Below are positions 40,052 to 53,234 of a DNA stretch of 64,000 bases, piece by piece (the first letter of the stretch is position 1; every line of letters starts with the position of its first letter). The notes beneath the pieces are model-generated. The model saw only the letters and a list, made by a program, of their open reading frames with translations, ran no database searches and had not been told where the DNA came from. Origin of the DNA: Crotophaga sulcirostris (lineage: Eukaryota; Chordata; Aves; Cuculiformes; Crotophagidae); the NCBI GenBank assembly GCA_013397455.1, contig VYZB01000056.1, positions 1,703,306 through 1,767,305 on the forward strand, written 5' to 3'. A program made the position numbers and the translations under genes.

Positions 40052-42954
40052 TTCCAAGTATTTGGAATGCATTAACAAAATGTGATTTCCTTGGGATATA
40101 TACTCTCCATTTATACGTATATGTGACTTAGAGTGGGTGTTTCAGTGTGGATGTCTTATGAGGAAACAAAGCCCAGGACATTAGCTTTGACCATCCCTAG
40201 TGTTTATGGTACAGGAGAGGAGTCAGACCAATACTACACAAAAGTTTTTCTGTATCACTGAAAGCACTACAGTCCATCAGTAAATTAATGCCTATGACAC
40301 CAGCCAAATCCATTCCAAACTACAATAGACCAGAACAAATACTCTTGCACTGGAGCATCTCTGCTGCCACCGAGCTGATGGTGGCCCACAAAACACTTGT
40401 GTGGCAGCTGGGTCTTGGCAGGAGGATTTTCTCTTCAGGTGCCTGCCTGTGCCTGGCCGATTGAATTTGGCAGTCAGGATGTCATTTTGTAACAGGCAGA
40501 TATTTGTATAGTCTTAAAATTGCCAAGAACCTACTGAGCTTTCATTTTGGATTGCTCAGTGATGGTAGAATCTCACCAAAACCAATCACTTCAGACATGT
40601 TTTTACCTCTTTTTCAATCTATTCGTGTCCATGAACAGATACCTTATTTTGTACTGCAGTGACATTTATGTTGGTATTTACAATTCTAAGGCTAACCCAC
40701 TTCAAATGTGAACAATTGTTCTCTTATCATATCATTTCTGTTCCCTGATGAGATGTGCATAAGGCCGCTGATTGTTTCCTGCTGCGAGTGTTCCCAAAAG
40801 CAAATCTGACCTTTGCCTCACGGCTGTGAGTACATAGGTGTGGCAGGTTTGCTTCTTGGAAGCATGCTCACAAAAAGAAATAGAATATTGAAGACTTTGT
40901 GCAATTTTTTTAAGTTATGGGAACAAATTTTGGCCTGCTAAATTCAAAAATTTCAAGGGATTAGCAATTGTCTTAAGTGTGGCAAGACTTCAGGCTGACG
41001 TGCACATCAGTGCATCTTATTATACCAGTATGATGTTCTTTGATTTGACCAGTCAAGCAAATACCTAGTGGTCTAAAATGAAAGTATCAGCTATCAGCAT
41101 TAAGAAGAGGTAGAAATCTGTGACTTCAACCCTGCAAATTACACTTCTCTGTTCTCCCCTAGAGGACTGATGGTGCACCGCAGTCCCAAACAGTGCGATT
41201 TATCTCACAGAAGTTAAAACACTGCTAAAGTCATAACCCATCATACAGACAAAGAACTGAATTATTGGGTCTGTTGTAGTACCACTCTTTGCCAGTGCAA
41301 GCAGGTCATAAACTCAAATTAAATGTTTGCAGAGGATATTACCCTGGTGTGCGACCTCTTTCCCTGTGCTGTTGGCCTGGCAACTCTGCCCTTCTCCCAC
41401 TCCTGCAGCCAAGGAAACCCACACTCACAACAGCCACTGATATCGCGGCCTCTTGGGATCATACCTGGAAACCATTCTGATTCTTGCTAGGATTCAGGCA
41501 GCTCTACCTTGACTCTACAGTGAAGGCTGGATCACAGAAAACCATTTCTTCCTATGCAGATCTTAGACCTCAGATCCCCTGTTCAGATCAAGACCAGGAG
41601 CACCTGAGTTTGCCTGTATTTCTGACTAACTCACGTTGTTTTGCTCGTTGTGTCTTCTGATAGCAGAGAGCAGGGAACACTGAGTAGAAAATACTACAAT
41701 ATCCTAATTTAGAAACCATTTAGGTACAATACATTTTGTAAGAATTGATGTGAAAGAAATGGGCAATGCCTGTTACAGCAGAAGTAGGAAAGAGAACTTG
41801 GTGAGCAGGACAATTGCCTTCCTTCTCACCTCCCTGAGCAGTTCTACTAGTAACGTTTGAGAAGATTCCAACCAAGTGAAGTTCAGATGAGTACAAAGTA
41901 AGGCTCTTCCCCATGATCCTGTGGCCTACACTGCCTCTATACTTTTCCACCAGTCTTTCATGAGAATCAAAAAAGTGACTGTGGCTGGGATGCGCTCATC
42001 CCTCCAGAGAGGGGAACTGGGAAGGCGAGACTGCAGAGCAATCCCGGTCGTGGCCAAACCTTCAAATGATGTCAGGTTCTTCATGGCAGCAGCCATTTGT
42101 GGGAGTGGGGTTTTGTTGCTGTTTGTGGGTTTGGTTGGGTTGTTTTTTAGCAGAAGAGTGTTGGTGAAGGGGAAATGGCAGCTAAAGAAGTTGGTGCATG
42201 AGGACACTGAGGCCTTTTTGCGTTATTGAGAGTGGAAAGAACTCAGTTTATAGAGGTCTGTACAGAACTTCATTTGGATGGCAGAATGGTGTAAAATAAG
42301 GATTAGCTTAGCTTTGGAAACCAGGAGCTGATTAAGCTTTGTCCAATGTTGCACTCAAATGGTTCGGGCTGCAGTCCTATTTTTTGTGAAGAAGCATGTC
42401 TAGTTTTTGGATTGGTCCTAAGGCAATTTTCTCTCAAAACCAGAACATGGACCTCTTCCTCCATATTCAGCTATAAAGAAAAGTCCTGTGGGTTGGTGAG
42501 TGGCTACGGTGATTGGTCAGCTATCTGAGCTATCCCTGCTGAAGCTCTTGTGTGCAGCAGGATAGTAACTGTCAAAGTTTCTGAGTTCCAAAAGAGAGGC
42601 AGAATAAGACCGGGCGTAGGCTGCAGCTGTAATCTGTGCTCGGTAGCACACACGTCCTCTCCCGTGAGTCACACTTCAGAGAACACTGAGGATTCTGGTT
42701 AGCCTCTTGGGAGGTTTTTTCCCTTCCCTCCCCCCCGGGCTGCAGTCTAATAATTCTTCCACTCCTCATCTGTGGACAAAATAATGTTTAATTGGAGTTG
42801 TTAAGATGGAACCTAAGAAATGCACTGTTCTGATGTAGATACCTTCTGACATAGTTCATATGATGAATTTTACATGTGGCCCGAGGCTGGGAATCGCTCT
42901 CTACCCTACCGACCAAATTCATCCCTGATCATAGCCCTGCATCTTAAGCTGATA

Positions 42955-44170
42955 TTCACACTCTTTCTTCCATTCGTTCTGTCGTTGTATTAGGAACAGC
43001 ATTTTAATCCACTCTTATGCCTTGTTTTGAGGCTGATGTTTGTCAGGTTTTCCTTGTCTTTCCCTAAATTAGGCCATCATGAGAGTTATTGACTTTGCTC
43101 TTCCACAGTCCTACTCTCCTCTCCTACTCTTTCCCATTTTGACCAGTTCTTTGATGCTCTTCCAGCATCACATTGCTTTTTCCTCTTTGAGCTCCCTTAC
43201 GCTGTTCTCTCTTCACGCAAATCTCCTATATTCCTTTTTTGACTTTATCTCGTGTTGATACCTCGCTGTTCCTGCACACTCATTCAATCTAGGTCTGGTT
43301 TTTTGTTTTTCCATTCACCAAGGCTCTTTCGATTTCTGTGAAGCATTACTCATTCTCTGTTGCTTAGTTCCCAGTTTTAACTATCACGTTGCCAGTCAAC
43401 TCCTCCCATGCTCTCTCCCACCCTTTCTGTGAATTCAGTGTTTATCACCTACTGAAACCGGGTCCTGTATTTTCTTTCCTCTTCCCAAAACTTTTAGCTG
43501 TGCTTCCCATTGCAAGGTCTGTCTTGCTGACTGCCAGCCCTGATTTGCACTCAACAATATCTTTTCTCTAGCAAAGGTATTTTGGTGGAAATGTAGTCAC
43601 CCAGCTGACTTGTTCTACCATGGATCTATTCTTCCCTTTTATTCCTCCCACTCCAAGTGGAATTAAATTCCATACGTGCAAACCCATCTATACAATTCCT
43701 GAGTCAATCCTTTCCCACTTCCTTTTTTCCTTCTCTCTGTAGATTTCTGCTGACTTCTGCCAATGTGATACAGTAAGACGTGCCCATCTGCTCTCCTCAG
43801 CTTGTTTTCCCTTCCTCTATCACTATCCCTTCCTTCCTTCTTTTCATGGATACAGAAGTCTCTTGGTTCCTCTGTTTATATGCCCTTTCAGTTTATCCAA
43901 GAAATCTTACCCAGCTTCTGTGACTTTACTCTCTCTTTCTTGGCCTTAATTTTTGCCTCTCATCTGGTTCTTTTCCTTAAAACACAGAAGCAGAACTACT
44001 GAGATTTATTTCTGTATAGAATCTCAAAGATGCTTTCTTATCCATCATCACAGATTAAAGTCGTCTATTGTTTCCATGGTTCCCATTTACTGGAGCATCT
44101 CCTTGTCTCTTGCTTGGCCTCAAGCTTCAGCCTTTGAATCCTCACTGGTTGCTTTTCCCTATCACATTAA
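42955..44170 (+). other. pyrimidine-rich stretch
   Basis: Over about 1.2 kb the plus strand is strongly C/T biased, with runs such as ctactctcctctcctactct and ccttccttccttc. Sampled 60-base lines contain only about 14-25 purines. It is not a simple repeat. Short open frames here (for example 43802-44002) are composition artefacts. Confidence 0.7.
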
Positions 44171-47100
44171 ATAAACTTATCTTCAGGAGAGCATTATCTG
44201 TACCTAGGATCCTAGGCTCTTCCTACAGAGGTTGATTTTTGACCTCTGATTAACTCGTACCTGTCAGTGGCATGGCATAGTTTTGCTCTCCTCTGTGACC
44301 TTGTATGCAAAGGAAGAGAAACTTCCTTTTACAAGGAATTGTTATCCTGTTTTGCGTGGTTATCCTGTTTCAAATCCCTCTTTAACTTTCTTTTGCTGTA
44401 ATAACTGACAACATTTCCTTACGCTTTCACAAGCTATTGTGTGCAATAAGGTTGAATGATTGGTAGGAAATTCAACATTGATCACAACCAAACCTAATGT
44501 TCATTAGCTTTTTTATGTCTGTAAGACCTGTGGAACAGTAGCCCTGTGGTGTGTGAGTCCTAGCTCACAAATCACCCATATAAGGACTACAGTAACACAA
44601 TGATAAAAGCTGAGCAGTAGCTCTAATGAAGATGTAACCTACACTGCTGTCATCACCTGAGGTGCTTACAAAACACTGAGTAGGTGCTGCATTTTGTTTG
44701 TTGCTTCATTACACATTTTTAAATGAGTCTGATGTTTGTATGTCCCTACGGCGGCTGCTGCGTGTTGTTTCTTCTCACCCTTGTCTAGCAGCTAGGATTT
44801 TCTGCACACCCACTGTAATATTCTTGTAGTGTTTCATTCTTTATGGAAGCCTAAAGGTCACCTCTAAAATGACTGCTGTGGGAGATTCTGGTCTTTGTTA
44901 AATCACTATGAAGCACAGGCAGCTCCATATGCAGTTGCTGACGCTACTCCAGATTCTCAGCACCACCACTCAGAACAGAGTTGTATTTTTGGCTCGTTCA
45001 AGAATCAGTCAGTGTTACGTACTGGTTGTGTTGATGCTTCTCACTGTTCACACTAGTTTGAGGATGGTTACTGAAACAGGTCACGATTTAAATGCCTACC
45101 AAGTCTTTAGGTATTAATGCTTTATCGGATTTGCTTCCAACCCCCTGAAGTAAGTGGGGTGAGTACAGGTTTTAAACCACAGATCTGAGTATTTCAATAA
45201 AATCACAGTGAGAATCAGTAGGTGAGAACCTAATGGACCTATCTGCTACCTTTCTGGAAAAGAGATGATAGGAAGCAGTTGTCTGTTGGGCTGGTAACAG
45301 TCAGTGCTCGTGATAATGAGGTGATAATGGTACAGCACTGGTTCTAGTCAATGCCCTTCTCATCCCATGCCCTGGACTGAGGGTTTCTGAATTACCTTTC
45401 TTTTATATAATTATCCTTATACCTTCTTTGGTAACTTTGGTTATCCCTAACATACACACATACCTACCTACACGTATGTGATGTTTTGGTTTATAATTAC
45501 TCAATTTAACTTCTCTTCAAGAACCTCTTCCTCACTCTGTACTGCTTACTGTGTGTATGATCCTGGTCTGGATAGGTAATGCGCTTTGGCTTGACAGCGC
45601 TAACAATGTGCATTTGTTGACTGATTTTGCTATTGCTTTCATTTTGTTATCTATTGCACAGATATTAATTTGTTTCTGGAACCAACCTTGGGAAGTTAGT
45701 GTAGGGGTTGGGCCCTGTTTCTGAAATAGCAATCAAGATAGATCAAGTGAGAAAAGAATACTTTTCCTGTGTTTGAATATATACAACACAGCTACTATGG
45801 AGCCAATTTTACTTATACTTGGTCCATGTCATGTTCGCAAACAGTATCTCAAGTTGTGCATCTAAGAAGTGAAAATCACAAGCAGAGATCGTCTTCAAAA
45901 GGATGGGCTTAAGGGAGTTAATGAACATCACAAAAAACCACCTTGGTACCGAGGGACAGAGCTCAATAGTGTTCAGCCAAGCATTCAGCTAACTAAATCA
46001 TGACTCTGCTTTCCTCACTCATCTGACTAATAGAGTATGCTTTTAACTGACAAATAAACCCCAGAAGACAACAGCTTTCTCTGCTCTGTTCTCTTGTTTG
46101 ATTGTTTGATCTAGCCTGCCCTTTGGTTTGGATGGAATTATAGTGCCTTCCTATGTAGTTAAACATTTTGCCATAACTTGTACGTACAGCTTCTGAGCAC
46201 TTTGAATATTCATCCTTAATATCTCCCTAAAACATCTTAAAATTTCCTAAATACTTTTTTCAAACAAACCAATCCTGATTCTATCACATGAAGTCGCATT
46301 GATTTCTGCGCAGCTCATCTGTCAAGGTGAAGCTTAGGTTCAATGAAAAGGGTGAAAAGCATAAACTCTGGCTCCTTTCAATAAAAGCCTGGGGGAGGAA
46401 CATCTTTCCAGGCGGATTCTCTAACTGCATCCCGTGATAACGTGCCAGTAGCTAATGCAACACGAGACAATACTCGAATCCTTCCTGAGGGAAGGCTTTA
46501 CAATTGAATTGCAATGTTATAGTGCTGGTCTCCTTCCTCGCCACCTTTACCTGGGAACACACTGAGAAAAGGAATCAATGTGAGCCAGGCAGAAGTGATA
46601 GGTGGGGGCAAAGAGCGAGTCTAGGCATGAAACCTGAACTAGTGACTGGTTTTATTTGCTATAAATGCATGGACAGAAGAATGTGCTGGTTCTGAAAAGC
46701 CTGCCTGATTAAATGGCTTCGGCAGACTTCACTAATCAGCCAGGGCAGAACTCTGCTCAGCTATCCTTCTTGCTCCAAAACAGAACACTTTGACACTACT
46801 TCTTTGATCATCAAAACAGATCACTGTTATCTCAGGGGTTGGGGCAGGTTCCTTTTTTGTTCCTGTGGGATGAACTACCCATTTAGTCATGGCCAGGTAG
46901 CCCGTATATAGCATCAGCTTTAAGAAATATATTTTCTGAATGTTTTGAGCAGCTCTGGTTGTCAGGAGAAGGCAGCTGTGTTAGTTCAGATACAAACATG
47001 CTGCATAATATGGTCATTCGAATAATAAGATATTTTTTAACAAAGTTGACAGAGAACTGTACCCTGTGGAAAGAAGCAATAGTCCTTTCCAGGCAAAGAC

Positions 47101-50100
47101 TTTTATCTAATTAGAAACTTACAGCCCTGGAACACTTGCATTTTTAATATGAAATCAGATCTAAAAAAACAGAACACAGTCCAGACTGCCTTCTTTTCCT
47201 GTATTCTGAGTTTGTTCCAAGAAGAAGTCAAACTGGTGAGAGGAAGTTCATCTTTTTGTAGCAAGGACAGTAACATGTAGTCACGTAATAGTTTGTAAAG
47301 TTGTTCTTTTTCTTTAAAAAGTAGTGATTATGAATGTGGAAGATGCTTTTCAGTGTATGTGGGAAAACATTTAAATAAATCACACTTTCTTACTGTAGCG
47401 AACTATTTGGAAATGGTATCTCCCCCTCTGCTTTACAAATCAAGAATATAATCACTTCATTGTGTTCCTACTTGAAACAGTGATATCCAAATGTCATTAC
47501 AATATATATAATAGAAATGACTAGAATCCAAAAAAATGGAAATTCAGTAGTGTAAAACTCATTCCTACAGTATTTATGTATTTGGCGTCTTCCCTGCAAT
47601 AAGGAGATGCTGCTCCATCCCTTTCTGTGTTAAACACACTAATGAATTGCAAGCAGAATAGTTACTATGTAAAACACCGGGATATGAATGATTCCTCCAT
47701 ATGCATTGTGGAAATATGCAATAGGAAATACTCTACGGAACATATAAGCTGTTTGAAAAGAACAATTTTGTCTTGAAAGCATCTTCCTCCCATACAATTG
47801 TTGAGGCAAATAACATAAAGTTTACAGAAGATCTGTTGCTCTTGCATGGGTATCAGCTCTCCAGACTTATCAGAATCCCTGGTGCACTTTGGAAGGAGTG
47901 TGTGTTCCCTTGCTGCTTGTCTCTAGCAAGGTACATTTCACAGGATGAAACTTGAATAAAGAAAGGAGAGGGAGTCTCCTATCTGCTTTGTGCAAAATGT
48001 TTCATCTTTGATCTCTGAAATGTGTAGGTAATGTCACAAATAATTCGACCAGTGGTCTTATCAATGACATGAATATGAAGCCTCTGATCATGAGGACTTA
48101 AAGGAAAACCAGTTTTAAATGTCAGAATAAGCATGAGTAATGGAGCCAACTCTAATTTTTATATCATCAAAATAAGAATTTGGCCTGATACCTAATAGAG
48201 TAATTTTATTCTGTCTGTGTGGCTGGAAAGTTACTTATTAGGAAATGGCTTCCTCAACTCTTATTTTTCATGTTTTATGACCTCTGGAAAAAGCCAATTA
48301 TTTGAAGAAAGTGTAACTCCTCATTTTGGAGAGTTTTCCTTTTCACATCTTCGATGCGTTAGAGTAAGTAAAGTTGTGCTAATTGCTTCTATTATATTCT
48401 ATAGTCTATTAATATGTATGCTATTATTTTAATTTTCTGCTGATTAATCTGTTCTTAATGCGCTAATGCCCTTCCAATGTGTGAAGGGAAGCAAGATAAA
48501 TATAGCTGATATTAAGACTGCTGTAGAATTTTAGAGCAGGTAACAGCAATACACCTTGCACTGGGGCAAAGGATTCGGACATCTCTAAATTTAAGGTACC
48601 CAGAATGTTTAAATGACAAGGCTGCTCGTACACTGTGGTCCATGCAGGCAAAGACGACAGAGAAGCACTCCCAGCTGCCACATGGAGCTGACCTGGTGTC
48701 CTGACTGGATGACCAGAACAACTGAGAATAAGATCACCATGGATAGTTTTGGAAACTGTTTACTGTAGAATCTAGTGAACTGGTTTCATGCATGTGGATA
48801 TGGGATGGATTTACAGGCAGGTGTTAAAGCACAGAAATTAAAAGAAAGCAGGTTTAAATAGGAGCAAGGAAGAAGAGAGGAAATTGAAATACTGTACAGG
48901 AGATCTTCAGGACTGAGTAAAAGCTGCTGTTTTGAAAACATATACTTTTAAGTGTTTTGGGAATCTAAGGAAAAACAGCAATGAGTGGGCTATCGAAACA
49001 CCTTTTAATGTTTACTTCATAGGCTGCTTTTGTGAGTGTTGACTTGCTTGTGGTCAGTTGTGGAATTTTGCAATGGTTTGCAACACTTATCTATTTGTCT
49101 TATCCAACTAAAATATAATGCTGTCCTCCACAGCCCAGCACCAATCCTGACTCATACTGTCCCATCCTAGTAGTTGTGAACCCTATCCAGGTCTACATTG
49201 GCTCAACTATGTATCTCCCTTAAGTAGGGTTGGAGTTAGGAAGGGATTTAAAGATAAATATAGAATCAGTAGAAGTATTTAAGAGGGAGTGATTGCAACC
49301 TCAACTGTTCCATGCTAAGGTCCCAGTAAACTTCAGGAACAAATACACTAAACTCTCCTGACTCCGTCCAACCTCTGTACCTTTTTCTCTGATGTTAAGG
49401 GATCAACAGTACTTGCCATAACTCTGTGTCCTTCCATATAGTCATACTTCACACTCCCAGATACCTTTACATTTATGTGCTGGAAACTGCTGGGAAGGGA
49501 TCCTGTTGCAAGATCCTGCCTCGTGCCAGTAAGCTGTTACAGACCCCAGAGACTCATCCCAGTGGGGCCTTGGATCGGAAGGCAGACTCAGAGTCTACCT
49601 TTCCACTTGTCAGCCCATCATACATTAGAAGATACCCGTAAGTGACTTTGAACATGTTCAGAGAGAAAGGTACATAAAATACAGAAACTGTGATTAGGAC
49701 AGCCTGCTGTGACAAAGATTAATGTAGAAATAACAGCAGAATAGTAATGGTTCCTGCCAAACACACGAGTCTGAGATTGTTACACTCGTTTCTGCCTCTT
49801 GAGGAATGAAACTCTAGGTAGAACATTTATTTGGGAGAGTAGAAAGGGAGAAGTTAACTATATAAGAACAATGTTTTTTCATATAAATGTAAGATGCTAC
49901 AAAACTTAAAAAGCTGAGCTTCATTCTTTATTTTTAACCATATAACCCTTCCTCAGCACTGCAGCTGATGTTAATAGTCCTTATCTAGATCTCTTAAGTC
50001 CCCACCTGAAATTTTTATGCTGTGCTATGTCTTGATTAATATTATTTAAAGGTTAGGTAGAACTATGATTTGATGTAATTAATTTCTACTATGGTGACTG

Positions 50101-52408
50101 CTACTGGGAGGGTAAAGCAAGATCTTGCTGGAATCCCTGGCTAGTAGTGACTTCTGACAGGACAAAAAAGCCAGAATTGAAAGTCTGAGCAACAAAATGC
50201 TATCTTACGAAACAGGTACTATTGAATGTATATGCATTGATTAATATGTTACATATGGAAATAGAAGTTATGTATATATAAGTTCATATTTTTCAACCCG
50301 AGCAGCGTGACCAAGTAGGAATAAGACCCGCCCCATCCTGCTTTGTGTCTGTGTAAGTGATCTTACCCTGTGGTGTAGGTGGTGTGGGGAAAGGAAAAGC
50401 ACATACTGGTAAAGCCAGTGCTCCATTTCAAATCCTTAATTACAGATTGCTATGTTGGAGTGCTGAAATATCTTTAGTCCACTAAAATTTCTGCTGTGAT
50501 GCTTAAGAAAGAGTACACGAGGTTGCAAGTAGCTGTAGTTCAGTTCCTTTCCTCACAAAAGCTAGAGGTTCAAGAATTGGCTGGGATCATACTGTCCCTC
50601 TCCTGGTAGTGAGGAATCATTCTCTTCCATGTGTATTTTAATGCTTTGCCATATCTGCATTGAAATGCCAGTAAGTTCATGCAGGAAGATCTTCCAAAGA
50701 CTTCTAGGGCAACTTTGAAAATTGAATCTGGGAGACTTATTAAAATGTAGTGGAAGATACAAGACTGTTTCTTTAGTAGGCTCTGAAATGTTTCCTTAGC
50801 TTTACCTCTGAAGGGCTTTCAGTGGCGCTGAAGATCCTCTAGACACAAGTAGACAGCAGGGTAGGTGCCAAAGTGGGCTGGGGCCAGCATAGGATAAAGA
50901 ACTGGAAGCCCTGACCTCGGTGACAGGTAGTGACTAGTGCTGCCCGCTGTGCTCGGAGCCCCTTGGATCAGCGGGCCATTCCTGGAACAGAGGTGTGGAC
51001 TCGCCAGTCAGCTGTTGGTAACGCGTTTGCGCTCTGGGAGGGGAACTGCTTCCTGCTGTTGCCTTCTGCAGAGTTCCAACTAGCAGGTTTAACCTCTGAC
51101 TTGGGAAAGAATAATTGCTCCAACAGTCGTGGTGAGGCTGTCAGCCCTTGCTTGGGACGGCATTTCCCATGCTGTTTGTATGCAACACTCGCCTTGTAGT
51201 CCCCATTCACTTGTACCGCCTCTCAGAATTTCCTGTACCAACGGAAGAGAGGAGGCTTCACAGCACTTGGCTTGGCTGTGGGAAGGAGCTTACAAAGGCT
51301 GTAGTAGTGGTGCATCACTTCAGTGACTGAGCAGGATGCAGGCAGTATGCTTACTGAGGGAAAAGAGAGCCGTTGCTGTATCTGCAAAGATCAGCAATGC
51401 TCCCTCTTACAAAATCATGGAGCAAAGTTAATCACCTCTTGGTGATTCCTAGTTTAGTTATTTAAATGTTGAGTGCAAACAAAACAGAAACTATGAATGC
51501 AAACTCAGGAGGACATCTGTCTGAGTACAAGATATTGATATAAATAGAGGCTGGGAAAAGGAGTTGTGAGCCTGTTTCATTTTCTACTTGAGGAAAACCA
51601 GCCAGAACAGGACTGTGCAGGAAAAAGCACTCCATAAGCTCTTGCTGAGGGAGAAATTGGGGCACAGCTCAGCACTGTTTGTTTTCATGTAGGTTTAAAT
51701 AATAAAACACAAAAGGCTGAAAAGCAGATTTGATTTACTATTGTTCAGAAGCCCCATTTCCTTAGGTCTGCAGCTTCAGCTGTCCCTACGTTTTTGCTGG
51801 GGTTTTAGATTTTTGCTTTCTGTACATATTTTCCATCTGTATTTTCTATTTGGAATGATAGAAGGTTTAGAAATCCAGAGGAGGAGGAGAAAGTGAGTGG
51901 TTCACAGCAAGGAAGTGGAGTCTCTCATTTCATTCATTTCTTTTCTCATTGTTTGGCAGGTGGAAAGCACAGACTTGGAGCTGCACTGGATCAGCTGAAG
52001 AAGTGGGGGAAGAGAAACAAAACAAGTACAGCACCATTGAAAAGAGCTCCACCTTTATTTAGCAGCATCACCACAGCAACCAGAACATACCATTAAAAGA
52101 CAAGGGCTAGAGCAGAGAACGTGAAAGTGCAGCTCCTTACCCTGGGACAGAAAGCAGCAAAATAATTATGCGGAACAGCAAAAATAATTTGATGGATCCA
52201 GCCAAAGTGTGGCAAAGTGAGGTGTCCCTCCATTAACAGGAATGTGCCACCGCTTATGCTCTGGAAAGGGGAGTGCCATGAGATCCACTGAAGAGAGTAT
52301 TTCTGTGGCTGCATATCTACACATGCTTGCCCTCCTGCTGGGCCTGAATTAGGTGGGACAGGCAGCTTGGACTGGCAGATATTGGAGAGCACCTTTTTTT
52401 TCATTCAG

Positions 52409-53234
52409 GGTGTACCTGACACAAGAACTGAGAGACACCACAGATCATTTTCAGAGACGCAGGCAGTGAGACAGTCTCCGGCCCTTCCCTTCTGTAACTG
52501 CCTGCTATACCATGGGATGTCGGCAAAGCTCTGAGGAGAAAGAGGCAGCGCGGCGGTCCCGTAGGATTGACCGCCACCTGCGCTCTGAAAGTCAGCGACA
52601 ACGGAGAGAGATTAAGCTCCTTCTCCTGGGCACCAGCAATTCTGGGAAGAGTACTATCGTAAAGCAGATGAAAATCATTCACAGTGGTGGCTTTAACCTG
52701 GAGGCTTGCAAGGAATACAAACCTCTGATTATCTACAATGCCATTGACTCCCTCACACGGATCATTCGGGCTCTAGCCACCCTAAAGATAGAGTTTCACA
52801 ACCCTGACAGAGCATATGATGCTGTGCAGCTTTTTGCCCTGACAGGCCCAGCAGAGAGCAAAGGGGAGATCACCCCGGAGCTCCTGGGAGTCATGAAACG
52901 GCTCTGGGCAGACCCGGGAGTGCAGGAGTGCTTTTGCCGCTCCAACGAGTACCACCTTGAGGATAATGCTGCGTACTACTTAAATGACCTAGAAAGGATT
53001 GCAGCCCTGGACTACATCCCAACGGTGGAAGACATTCTGCGTTCTCGGGACATGACCACAGGGATTGTAGAAAATAAGTTCACCTTCAAAGAGCTGACTT
53101 TCAAAATGGTGGATGTGGGTGGGCAGAGATCTGAACGCAAAAAATGGATCCACTGTTTCGAGGGGGTTACAGCAATAATTTTCTGTGTGGAGCTGAGTGG
53201 CTATGACTTGAAGCTGTATGAAGATAACCAAACA
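52409..53234 (+). other. GNAZ: GNAZ exon 2 (5' UTR plus coding)
   Basis: The acceptor ccttttttttcattcag ends at 52408 and the donor gtaagt starts at 53235. The exon has 103 nt of 5' UTR before the start codon, consistent with an upstream non-coding exon. Confidence 0.85.
52512..53234 (+). CDS. GNAZ: GNAZ, G protein alpha-z subunit, residues 1-241 (3' partial)
   Basis: This single open exon of 241 codons begins at an ATG in strong context (A at -3, G at +4). G-alpha-z is the pertussis-toxin-insensitive Gi-class GTPase that inhibits adenylyl cyclase, mainly in neurons, platelets and endocrine cells. Visible: G2 and C3 for myristoylation and palmitoylation ([11 protein letters not shown]); S16 and S27, known PKC-site positions; the atypical P-loop GTSNSGKST at 40-48 in place of GAGESGKST; a helical domain at about 60-175; switch I with R179 in RSRDMTTG; switch [14 protein letters not shown] with catalytic Q205. 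The exon ends at YEDNQT, the conserved split point. The NKxD, TCAT and C-terminal receptor-contact parts are in the next exon, outside the window. Near identity to the human protein makes the call secure. Confidence 0.98.

Larger units (their letters stand above)
35081..52408 (+). other. GNAZ: GNAZ intron 1 (presumed, about 17.3 kb)
   Basis: No coding exon is recognised on either strand. Contents noted: an octamer ATTTGCAT at 35761-35768, a CR1 fragment (39781-40051), a pyrimidine-rich stretch (42955-44170) and a CpG-richer pocket near 50930-51060. The remainder looks like ordinary AT-rich intron. Confidence 0.65.
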
